Shown here: positions 1 to 5,505 of the stretch, one piece after another
Layout: each line of letters begins with the position of its first letter
Numbering within the stretch: the first letter of the stretch is position 1
Source: Spirochaetaceae bacterium
GTDB lineage: Bacteria; Spirochaetota; Spirochaetia; DSM-27196; PWMO01
Length of the DNA: 5,840 bases
Reading direction: 5' to 3'
Assembly (NCBI GenBank): GCA_003558175.1
Contig: PWMO01000289.1
Span: 1 to 5,840, forward strand
Notes under the pieces: model-generated
Database searches by the model: none
The model's input: only the letters and a program-made list of their open reading frames with translations
What the model was told of the DNA's origin: nothing
Translations under genes and position numbers: made by a program

Positions 1-565
1 CGGGAGGCGCAACCGCGCTGCTACTCGACCACACCGAGATGTTGTGAGCCCGGACCGTTACATCGATGCCGGTGCCGTCTCCACTGCCGTACTTGACGAG
101 TTCTCCGCTGACCGTCCCACCGCCCAGGTCGTGATAGAAGGTAACATTGTCCGTTTCCGGGGTATTGCCGGAAAGATCGTTGTAAGCGATCCACTCAATG
201 AGCCATTCTTGCGCGTCCGCGTCCCAGAAATGGCTGAAAAAGCTCGCGATCTCTTCCGGGAGGTCTTCCCAGCCCGGGGGGAGGGAGGATTCGGGTGGAT
301 CATCACTCGCACCGTTTTCATCTTCCGGCGGATCGTCTTCCGGATCGTCTTCCGGATCGTCTCCAGGATCGTCTTCCGGCGGGGGAGCGGGCTGGGGCGG
401 TGTATCTGGTGTTTCAGGACCGCTCGACGCGCCATCTTCGCCGGCGTTGCGGACCTCGTCGATCATGTCCCAGGCGCCGCTGTGACTGCACGCGCCGGCC
501 AGCACCGCGATCAAGAATCCAATGAGAACTGGTACAAGAAAGGCACGCCTGTTGAACTGATGCAT
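1..565 (-). CDS. Acidic proline-rich lipoprotein, 3' end outside window
   Basis: The minus-strand frame starting at ATG 565-563 stays open for 188 codons to the window edge, so the gene is partial at its C-terminus. The start is set by a GAGGTG ribosome site ending 5 bases upstream. Residues 6-25 form a basic-then-hydrophobic signal peptide ending in LAGAC, a relaxed lipobox with the lipidated Cys at 26, so export and lipid anchoring are likely. Residues about 42-100 are low-complexity linker: a Pro-rich part, then EDDP/GDDP tetrapeptides at about 64-82, encoded by a 12-bp DNA repeat. From about residue 100 the sequence becomes ordinary and folded-looking (WEDLPEEIASFFSHFW, then a Gly/Thr/Val-rich beta-like stretch containing LVKYGSGDGTGIDVTV at 156-171). 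I do not recognise the family; the tail looks like the start of an extracellular beta-sandwich domain. The plus-strand reading frame over the same bases is an antisense shadow. Confidence 0.82.
   Translation of the reverse strand, partial: MHQFNRRAFLVPVLIGFLIAVLAGACSHSGAWDMIDEVRNAGEDGASSGPETPDTPPQPAPPPEDDPGDDPEDDPEDDPPEDENGASDDPPESSLPPGWEDLPEEIASFFSHFWDADAQEWLIEWIAYNDLSGNTPETDNVTFYHDLGGGTVSGELVKYGSGDGTGIDVTVRAHNISVWSSSSAVAPP
321..380. repeat. 12-bp tandem repeat coding EDDP units
   Basis: Plus-strand unit TCTTCCGGATCG occurs twice perfectly at 336-347 and 348-359, with a diverged copy at 360-371 (TCTCCAGGATCG), a copy enlarged by 3 bases at 321-335 and a partial copy after 371. All units and the 3-base insertion keep the minus-strand reading frame, giving Glu-Asp-Asp-Pro or Gly-Asp-Asp-Pro tetrapeptides in the linker of the lipoprotein. 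Such in-frame repeats can change copy number without breaking the gene. Confidence 0.85.
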
Positions 566-710
566 GTTCACACCTCGCGTTCAGTGCGGGAAAGGCGGCG
601 GCTACAATTAGATGTCCGGTTTCTGCAGGCTTTCCACTTTTTTTACACGCTCTTTAATAATGCATTTCACGTTGCAACGAATTGCTCACCGCTGCACGTG
701 TAATGGAGAT

Positions 711-739
711 ATTATATTCCTTTTCTGCAAAGTAATCAA
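711..739 (-). promoter_or_regulatory. Sigma70-type promoter for the acidic lipoprotein gene
   Basis: On the minus strand, TTGATT (739-734, four of six consensus bases) is followed by a 17-base spacer and a perfect TATAAT (716-711). Transcription would begin near 704, giving a leader of about 138 bases before the ATG at 565. This is the best promoter match in the window. Confidence 0.7.
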
Positions 740-781
740 GTCGCAGAAAGAAAACTGCCCCACCGGAGCGTTCCGTGCTTC

Positions 782-800
782 ACCGGCCACATGGGCCGGT
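782..800 (-). terminator. GC-rich hairpin after the HtpX-like gene, possible terminator
   Basis: Perfect 7-bp inverted repeat ACCGGCC (782-788) and GGCCGGT (794-800) with a 5-base loop, beginning 8 bases after the TAG stop at 811-809. The position fits a terminator or 3'-end-stabilising hairpin. No T tract follows it directly on the minus strand; the nearest T-rich stretch is at 754-745, so it is not a textbook intrinsic terminator. Confidence 0.4.
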
Positions 801-808
801 CACCTGCA

Positions 809-1756
809 CTACGCCAGGAAGCCATTGTGGCGTTCGCGCCGCCGCCAGTCAACGAACAGCCCGTTGGCCGGCAGACCGCTTCGCATCCGGCTTCCGGCCC
901 GACGATCTTCGCCATGCGCCAGAATCAGCAAGCGTTTGACCCGCTCGGCTGTATTGGGGTGTGTCTGAAACAGGGATTGGTTCTGCTCGGTGCGCTGGAA
1001 CGGAAACAGCTGCCCAAGCAGTGTCCTGCCGCCGCTATCAATCTTGCGCAGAGCAGAGGCCAACCCAACGGGGTCTCCGGTCAGCTCGGCTGCCGTAGCA
1101 TCGGCGGCAAACTCTCGGGTGCGGAACAGAGCCAACTGCAGCACAATCCCGCCAAGCGGGGCGGCAAACAGCAGCAACGCCACCTCCGCCGGCACGCCCT
1201 CCCCGGAGAACGCCCAGAACGGCAGGAACAACAGGAGCGCGAGCCAGCCAAACTGAGCCAGCGAATGCGTCATCACCCGTGCAATCTCTGCGAGGCGGAA
1301 GATGGTGAGATCGTTGTTGCGAATGTGTGCCACTTCATGCGCGAGTACACCTGCAATTTCGCGCGGTGCAAGGCTCGACAGCAGACCTTCAGTCACCAGG
1401 ATCGAGTGTTCCGCGCCGCCGGTTCCAAGCGTTGCGGCATTCATAATCGGCGAGCGGCTGTAGTAGAGGTCGGGCACCTGCGAAATACCGGCACGCCGGC
1501 ACAGCTCGGCCACGGTATCGAACAACCACGGAGCGTCAGCGTAGCGCAGCCCAACAGCGTCCGCGGGACGAACCCGAAGTGATACCCGCGTCGATTGCGC
1601 GACCGTCATCGCAACCACGCTTCCAACAACCAGAAGTCCAATCCACCCCAGCACGGTGTAGCCCACCAGCAACAGCAAGCCCGCCAAAGCGGCCGCAATG
1701 GCCACGGTCTGAAGCGTGGTTAAGAAACGTTGCCGGGCAAGATCATTATCGCTCAT
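809..1756 (-). CDS. HtpX-like M48 family membrane zinc metalloprotease
   Basis: 315 residues. The HEVAH sequence at 140-144 is the HExxH zinc/catalytic motif (H140, E141, H144), and E215 in REFAAD (214-219) is the expected third zinc ligand. The preceding PIMNAATLGTGG (103-114) and ILVTEGLL, and THPNTAERVKRL (265-276) near the C-terminus, are typical of M48/HtpX proteins. Hydrophobic segments at about 14-34, 37-53, 168-183 and 190-211 match the HtpX plan: two N-terminal membrane helices, a cytosolic catalytic face, and a hydrophobic pair between HExxH and the Glu ligand. Known HtpX proteases sit in the inner membrane and degrade misfolded membrane proteins. The start is supported by GGAGGTG ending 5 bases before ATG. 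It is slightly longer than usual because of a basic 35-residue tail (RRAGSR, WRRRERH) after the core. The exact subfamily within M48B is uncertain, so no gene symbol is assigned. Confidence 0.93.
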   Translation of the reverse strand: MSDNDLARQRFLTTLQTVAIAAALAGLLLLVGYTVLGWIGLLVVGSVVAMTVAQSTRVSLRVRPADAVGLRYADAPWLFDTVAELCRRAGISQVPDLYYSRSPIMNAATLGTGGAEHSILVTEGLLSSLAPREIAGVLAHEVAHIRNNDLTIFRLAEIARVMTHSLAQFGWLALLLFLPFWAFSGEGVPAEVALLLFAAPLGGIVLQLALFRTREFAADATAAELTGDPVGLASALRKIDSGGRTLLGQLFPFQRTEQNQSLFQTHPNTAERVKRLLILAHGEDRRAGSRMRSGLPANGLFVDWRRRERHNGFLA

Positions 1757-1968
1757 GCTACACCTCCGGTTGTTCTCTAACCGTTATGCTGCAAGAGCAG
1801 TGCCAACCATCGGCCCCACAATTCTCTACATGAAAACAGATTAAATCCAGCGAGCAAGCAACGTCAGCCCGCCGGTCCCGATTCGACCCACCTCAGCAAA
1901 AACCGCGTTGCCGCTGTATCACAATGACGCAGCAGCATGCGTTATGTTTCGGGAGGCTCCTGCGGAGG
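1757..1968. other. Spacer between operon end and protease gene
   Basis: 212 bases without a credible gene. It contains the end of the four-gene transcript and the candidate promoter and ribosome site of the protease gene. Small inverted repeats are present (ACGCA 1927-1931 with TGCGT 1938-1942) but none is followed by a T run on the minus strand, so I cannot place the operon terminator. Confidence 0.5.
1840..1867 (-). promoter_or_regulatory. Candidate promoter of the HtpX-like gene
   Basis: Minus-strand CTGACG (1867-1862, four of six) is followed by a 16-base spacer and TTTAAT (1845-1840, five of six). The start point would be near 1833, about 77 bases before the ATG. It lies in the only AT-rich part of the spacer between the operon end and the protease gene. 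Confidence 0.4.
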
Positions 1969-2814
1969 TTACTCCAAGGGCTCTACGATTACTTCAAGCT
2001 GGATCTCAACCGTTTTTCCGGCTTCGACAAACACCGGGGAAACGGGATGCTTCTCGCGATTACGGTATTCGCTGAGCACCGCCTGCAGCGCGGCCCGAGC
2101 CGCTGCGAGTGCCTCTTCGGGATCTGTCTCTCCGGTTACTTGATCCAGCACTAGCCCGGAGCCATTTGCCTCGAACATCTCCTCATAAGGGTCAGGATCG
2201 CTCTGCCAGACCCGGCTATACGCAACGATGTCCGCGTCGTCTTTGTCCTGGTCGCCAACCTCATACACGTCGAAAAACACCACGTAGCTTCGACCGGCAG
2301 GGATTCCCGGCAGCGTGAAGGAACCTCCGCCGGTCGCGTTTCCTTCACCATCGACCTGAACCGAAAGCACTACATCGTAATACGGCTTTCCGCCGAACAT
2401 CGTCGCAGCCTTGAGGACGACGTCTTCTTCAAGGTCGTCCATGGTTGCCTCTACCTGAGTGTAGTAGTTCTCAAGGACGCCAACTATCTCTGGATCCAGC
2501 TCGGCCTGCCACAACACATCGGAGTAATAGTTTTCGTCGATGAAATCATCATACGCCACGAAGCGGCGGATGAGGTCTTCGTAGGCCAGGTTGCCGACGT
2601 AGACGCGGGCGACGAAGTTCTGCGTGGTGCCGGGTTCTATGGTCTCTTGCGCGAATATCGAGCCGGGAAGTGAGATGGACATAGCGATCGAGCCCTCGCC
2701 GCTGTCGGCCAGGGGGGCGTAGCAGGCAGAGAGCAGCAGAGCCATCAGCAGCGCCAGCGTCACGTGCGCCACGGCGCGGAACCGGCATCTCCCGGTTGTG
2801 TTTTGAACGGTCAT
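1969..2814 (-). CDS. Unrecognised lipoprotein, last gene of the envelope operon
   Basis: 281 residues when started at ATG 2814-2812. That ATG overlaps the TGA of the FecR-domain gene by 4 bases (ATGA) and has a GAGGGGGA ribosome site ending 6 bases upstream. The frame also opens 8 codons earlier, but that start would sit further inside the upstream gene. A basic N-region and hydrophobic stretch (18-30) end in a canonical lipobox LSAC with Cys31, so it is probably exported and lipid-anchored. The mature part is acidic and Tyr-rich, with beta-like segments. FTLPGIPAGRSYVVFFDVYE (167-186) resembles the turn-strand pattern of transthyretin/carboxypeptidase-regulatory-like sandwiches. Residues 231-252 form an Ala-rich helix (DPEEALAAARAALQAVL), and a final strand GKTVEIQLEVIVEP closes the protein. 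No catalytic motif is seen. Its role is unknown; translation is probably coupled to that of the FecR-domain gene. Confidence 0.85.
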   Translation of the reverse strand: MTVQNTTGRCRFRAVAHVTLALLMALLLSACYAPLADSGEGSIAMSISLPGSIFAQETIEPGTTQNFVARVYVGNLAYEDLIRRFVAYDDFIDENYYSDVLWQAELDPEIVGVLENYYTQVEATMDDLEEDVVLKAATMFGGKPYYDVVLSVQVDGEGNATGGGSFTLPGIPAGRSYVVFFDVYEVGDQDKDDADIVAYSRVWQSDPDPYEEMFEANGSGLVLDQVTGETDPEEALAAARAALQAVLSEYRNREKHPVSPVFVEAGKTVEIQLEVIVEPLE

Positions 2815-3488
2815 TGCGCTTCCCCCTCGATACTCCATTCCACGCGGATCGAGCCCGTGCCGAGCTCGTCGCGCCGTTGCAGAAAGGTGGTGGCGGTCTC
2901 TTCAAAGCTGGTCACCGTTACCGGCACCGCGACCGTGCGTTCTCGCACCTCGCTGCCTGAGCTGACCTCGCCCGTCTCGGCGATCTCCCCCGCTTCTCCG
3001 CCGGACACGTTGACGCTCTGCTGCAGCTGGTTGGTCAGCTGCACCCGTCCCGAGAGCACGCGCAGGTTGCGCCCGTCAAAGTCAAAACTGGTGCCGCGCA
3101 CCGCCGCGGTGGCCTGCGTGCTGCGGAGGCGGAACTCGCTTTCGAGCCCCTCCACACTGCGCACCTCGGCGCGCACCCGACCAACCGGCAGAAAGAGCTC
3201 CGCGTTGAGCAGCCCTTCGCGCTCGGCAAGTTCATCGATGCGCATGCGGGTCAGCGCGCGCACCTCCATCATCGCGTTGGCGATCTCAAGCGTTGCCGAG
3301 GCACCAAACCCGGTGGATATGGTTGCGCCCACCGGTATGCTGCTTCCGACCACCGCCGGTTCCCACCGCCCGTTGGCGAGTACTTCCACCTTGCCGCTGG
3401 TAGCGCGGATGACCGCGTCGCTTGCGGCAAAGACGCTCGCAGCCATCAGCGCCGTCAGCAAAGCCACCAATCCGTATCGTTTCATCAT
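2811..3488 (-). CDS. Secreted FecR-domain protein
   Basis: 225 residues from ATG 3488-3486; a second ATG follows at once (3485-3483) and either could be used, since GAGAGGTG lies just upstream and the stop of the barrel gene ends 10 bases before. The frame stays open further upstream, inside the barrel gene, but lacks a signal peptide there. Residues 1-22 are a signal peptide (MMKRYGLVALL...ASVFAA). A FecR domain follows: SGKVEVLANGRWEPAVVGSSIPVGATISTG (about 31-60) matches the usual 'G-V-V...G..I..GD.I.TG' opening. AVRGTSFDF at 129-137 matches the domain's conserved VRGT-x-F close, and GRVQLTN follows. In FecIR systems FecR is a membrane anti-sigma regulator. This protein has no cytoplasmic N-terminal region, no membrane anchor beyond the signal peptide, and no sigma factor beside it. 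It is more likely a periplasmic structural or binding protein acting with the barrel and lipoprotein encoded on either side. Confidence 0.88.
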   Translation of the reverse strand: MMKRYGLVALLTALMAASVFAASDAVIRATSGKVEVLANGRWEPAVVGSSIPVGATISTGFGASATLEIANAMMEVRALTRMRIDELAEREGLLNAELFLPVGRVRAEVRSVEGLESEFRLRSTQATAAVRGTSFDFDGRNLRVLSGRVQLTNQLQQSVNVSGGEAGEIAETGEVSSGSEVRERTVAVPVTVTSFEETATTFLQRRDELGTGSIRVEWSIEGEAQ

Positions 3489-3498
3489 ACCGCACCTC

Positions 3499-4842
3499 TC
3501 AGAAAGCACTCGACAGGTCAAGCCGCAGCGCCCACTCGGGCTTCCGCTCATCGCTGAACGCTCCCGCGTCACCGCTGCCCGGCAGGAAGACTCCGCTCCG
3601 GAGAGACAATCCCAGGTCCGAGAACAGCCGCGCCGAGATCGCCAGCTCCAGCTCGGTACCCAGATAGAGTGAATCGGAATCGGGGTCAAACTTGTCGATG
3701 TAGTCAATGTCGCCGGTGTAGCCGCGGAAGAACCCGCGCCCGGCAACGCCCACGCGTACCATGTCGCCGTTCGTTCGCTGCGGACCGGCAAACGGGCGCA
3801 GCGAGTATTCCAGCTCGGTGAAGATCAGGTTGGAGAGCCGCGGGTTGAAGACCAGGCCCAGCGTCGGCTCGGTAATCGGCTTGAACTCGTTGATATCAAA
3901 GCCCAGGTCGTCGTCCAGCGGCAGAAACGGGCTGGCGTAGAGCGCGCGAAGCGAAGCGCGCGAGAACCGCAGCTCCTCGGCGAAAAATCGCAGGCCGGTT
4001 CCGGCCACAAACGACAGCAACGTGTCTTCCGCCGCGCCAATCTCCGTCTGTCCGGTGCTGACGATCAACAGGTTGTCCCAGTAGAGCGAGCGGCCGAGGC
4101 GGCCAACGCCGCTGATCCCGAAGTACTGCGTATCGATGGTATCTCCGTCATCGCGCAGGTCCTTCTGCGCCAGCGTGAACAGCGTCACACCACCCAACGT
4201 CACGTCAAGCAAGCCGATGATACGCTGCGGGCCGAAGAACTCGTCGTCCGACGACAGCTCCTGGTAGTCCGGGCCCGAGATGCGAATGCTCGAGTTGGGG
4301 CTGAGCAGAAGTCCGGTGTACGCTGCTCCCGCCCGAATCCGACCCCACGGATAGCTGATCCGAACGGTGCCACCGTCGGCAGTGTGGTCGAGAATCAGTC
4401 CGGTAGGATCGCGAAACAGCGTGCGCCCTACCGCAGCCTGCAGCATTGAACGGCTTCCCATCGCACCCGGGAACCGGCCCACTGCTCGTAACAGGTCGAC
4501 GTCAAAGATGTAATCCCGTTCATCGGTGTAGGTGTAGCTGCCTGCTCCGGTGAGTTCGATCGTCCCGCCGCCGTCGAGACGCCGTAACCCGGCACCCCAC
4601 AGTCCAATTTGCAGCTTCTGTGTCCACTCAGCGTCGTCATACATCTCGCTGAAACGTACGATCGTGGTGTTGTCGAGTAAGCCGCCCCAGTCCCAGTCAA
4701 ACGTCACGGCGTTGGGAGAAACTGCGGTCATGAGCACCACAACAAGAACGAAGGGAAAGCGTCGCATCCGCGTGAAGACGCGCGCCGGCGCCCCCGTTGC
4801 ACCTCGCCTTCCGGCGGAGTTTCCACTACCTGAAGCCGTCAT
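3499..4842 (-). CDS. Outer-membrane beta-barrel-type protein
   Basis: 447 residues from ATG 4842-4840, which overlaps the TGA of the upstream gene by 4 bases (ATGA) and has AAGGTGAG ending 5 bases upstream. This start gives a signal peptide with an unusually long basic N-region: 25 residues precede MRRFPFVLVVVLMTAV. Starting at Met26 (ATG 4767-4765) would give a normal signal peptide but has no ribosome site. After about residue 50 the protein is a run of alternating polar/hydrophobic strands rich in Gly, Tyr and aromatic ends (for example GSYTYTDERDYIFDVDLL, LIFTELEYSLRPF, SLYLGTELELAISARL), and it ends LRLDLSSAF with the terminal Phe typical of outer-membrane barrels (beta-signal). Size fits a barrel of roughly 16 or more strands. 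I do not recognise the family and see no plug or enzyme motif; a transport or anchoring role is inference. Confidence 0.82.
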   Translation of the reverse strand: MTASGSGNSAGRRGATGAPARVFTRMRRFPFVLVVVLMTAVSPNAVTFDWDWGGLLDNTTIVRFSEMYDDAEWTQKLQIGLWGAGLRRLDGGGTIELTGAGSYTYTDERDYIFDVDLLRAVGRFPGAMGSRSMLQAAVGRTLFRDPTGLILDHTADGGTVRISYPWGRIRAGAAYTGLLLSPNSSIRISGPDYQELSSDDEFFGPQRIIGLLDVTLGGVTLFTLAQKDLRDDGDTIDTQYFGISGVGRLGRSLYWDNLLIVSTGQTEIGAAEDTLLSFVAGTGLRFFAEELRFSRASLRALYASPFLPLDDDLGFDINEFKPITEPTLGLVFNPRLSNLIFTELEYSLRPFAGPQRTNGDMVRVGVAGRGFFRGYTGDIDYIDKFDPDSDSLYLGTELELAISARLFSDLGLSLRSGVFLPGSGDAGAFSDERKPEWALRLDLSSAF

Positions 4843-5303
4843 AAGCGCTCACCTTCGGCGTACGCCATCGCACGCCCGAGCAGCCTGAGCGCCCGCTCGC
4901 CCGAAAGCCGCATACCCACCAGCGCATGGCCCTCGGCAATCCGCAGTGCCGCGATCTCGCGCGCCGCGTAGCGCGGCCCGGGTGCGATCCGATACATCAG
5001 ACCGCCACGAAACTCGAACGCCTGCATCAGGAGGTACGCATAATCGCCGAGCGTGACCGCATCCGACGGCCCGCGTTGCGCAATACCCCAGCCGACTGCC
5101 TCCAGCTCCCGCACCGCCTGTTGCGGCGCGACGTCGTCTGCTACGCGGCCGGTGGCCGTCAATACCAGGTACGACGCGCCGGCGTAGGTCAGTTCCCGCT
5201 GCCGCAGGATGTCGTCGATTACTTCGTTGGACTGTCCGTACACCGCTGACGCCAGCAGCACGAGACAGGCCGCCAGAAGAACGGCTCTCGCATGTTGCAT
5301 CAT
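4839..5303 (-). CDS. Small secreted protein with degenerate SLH-like repeats
   Basis: 154 residues; first gene of the operon. The start at ATG 5303-5301 is directly followed by a second ATG (5300-5298), with GGAGAG ending 7 bases before the first. Residues 1-23 are a signal peptide with likely cleavage after VYG23. Cys13 lies too early to be a convincing lipobox. The mature part can be read as two degenerate S-layer-homology-like units: AVRELEAVGWGIAQR...VTLGDYAYLLMQAF (about 63-96) and RYAAREIAALRIAEG...LSGERALRLLGRAM (about 111-146). Each has the SLH order of Ala-rich helix, Gly turn, then a 'VTRxExA-LL' type helix, here VTLGDYAYLL and LSGERALRLL. Canonical SLH proteins bind cell-wall polymers. 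The assignment rests on pattern only. An alternative is an unrelated small helical envelope protein. The four-base overlap with the barrel gene suggests the two products are partners. Confidence 0.8.
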   Translation of the reverse strand: MMQHARAVLLAACLVLLASAVYGQSNEVIDDILRQRELTYAGASYLVLTATGRVADDVAPQQAVRELEAVGWGIAQRGPSDAVTLGDYAYLLMQAFEFRGGLMYRIAPGPRYAAREIAALRIAEGHALVGMRLSGERALRLLGRAMAYAEGERL

Positions 5304-5505
5304 TGCTACGCTCTCCGAATTGGGATACCTTCAGTGTAGTACAGGTTCAGCGGCGCGCACAAGAAAAAATCAGTAAAAGTGAGCTATATTAGATTAGTAA
5401 GGTAGTTAATAATTGTGTTTGCGCCCTGCCGATTGCAGACCGATTGCAGACCGATCGCAGTGGTGCAATTCACAGCGCCGTCGGAAGTGCGAAGGGAGGT
5501 CCAGG
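5304..5505. promoter_or_regulatory. Divergent promoter region of operon and TPR-like gene
   Basis: 202 bases between two genes that point away from each other. An AT-rich core at about 5361-5420 stands out against GC-rich flanks and contains several -10-like words (TATATT 5385-5390, AATAAT 5408-5413), but none has a good -35 partner at 16-18 bases in either direction. For the operon, TTGTGC (5362-5357) with an 18-base spacer and TACACT (5338-5333) is a weak candidate that would give a short leader of about 23 bases. I cannot assign the plus-strand promoter. The 11-bp direct repeats sit on the TPR-gene side of the AT core. Confidence 0.5.
5429..5461. repeat. Three 11-bp tandem direct repeats, candidate operator
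   Basis: CCGATTGCAGA occurs perfectly at 5429-5439 and 5440-5450, and as CCGATCGCAGT at 5451-5461 (two differences). An 11-base period is about one helical turn, so a protein binding each unit would lie on one face of the DNA. OmpR/PhoB-type response regulators are known to bind direct repeats with this spacing. The array lies between the AT-rich promoter core and the TPR-like gene. Confidence 0.7.

Larger units (their letters stand above)
566..808. other. Intergenic spacer between lipoprotein and HtpX-like gene
   Basis: This 243-base spacer is much more AT-rich than its flanks and has no credible gene. It holds, from right to left on the minus strand, a hairpin just after the protease gene, a T-rich stretch (754-745), the TTGATT/TATAAT promoter, then a leader of about 138 bases with an oligo-A run (plus-strand T run near 637-644) and the ribosome site. 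I found no convincing riboswitch fold in the leader by eye. Confidence 0.6.
1969..5303 (-). other. Four-gene envelope operon
   Basis: Reading right to left: SLH-like protein, beta-barrel, FecR-domain protein, lipoprotein. The junctions are a 4-base ATGA overlap (4839-4842), a 10-base gap in which the ribosome site begins inside the upstream stop codon (3489-3498), and another 4-base ATGA overlap (2811-2814). Each gene has its own ribosome site. All four products carry export signals. Single transcription and coupled translation are inferred from this spacing. Confidence 0.8.

Noticed and set aside
44..703. 219-codon plus-strand frame over the left lipoprotein gene
   Set aside because: It is antisense to a minus-strand frame that has a ribosome site, signal peptide and lipobox. 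Its translation is Arg/Phe/Ile-repeat junk produced by reading the EDDP repeat backwards.
791..1582. 263-codon plus-strand frame opposite the protease gene
   Set aside because: The minus strand encodes an M48 protease with all motifs intact. The plus frame is low-complexity Gln/Arg/Ala with no family features.
1896..1918. Possible terminator at the operon end (short GC hairpin before a T5 run on the minus strand)
   Set aside because: The only stem directly before the T run is about 3 bp (GCG-GCAA-CGC), too weak to call.
1927..1942. Inverted repeat ACGCA/TGCGT after the operon
   Set aside because: Five-bp stem with no T tract; likely chance.
2764..3672. 302-codon plus-strand frame opposite the FecR-domain and lipoprotein genes
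   Set aside because: Ser/Thr/Arg-rich composition typical of antisense reading of GC-rich genes. It spans three real minus-strand genes.
3489..3791. N-terminal extension of the FecR-domain frame
   Set aside because: It lies inside the barrel gene, lacks a signal peptide at its start, and a good ribosome site plus signal peptide occur at 3488.
4866..5303. Lipobox reading (LLAAC, Cys13) for the small SLH-like protein
   Set aside because: Only 12 residues precede the Cys and the hydrophobic stretch continues well past it, so cleavage by signal peptidase I after VYG23 is more likely.
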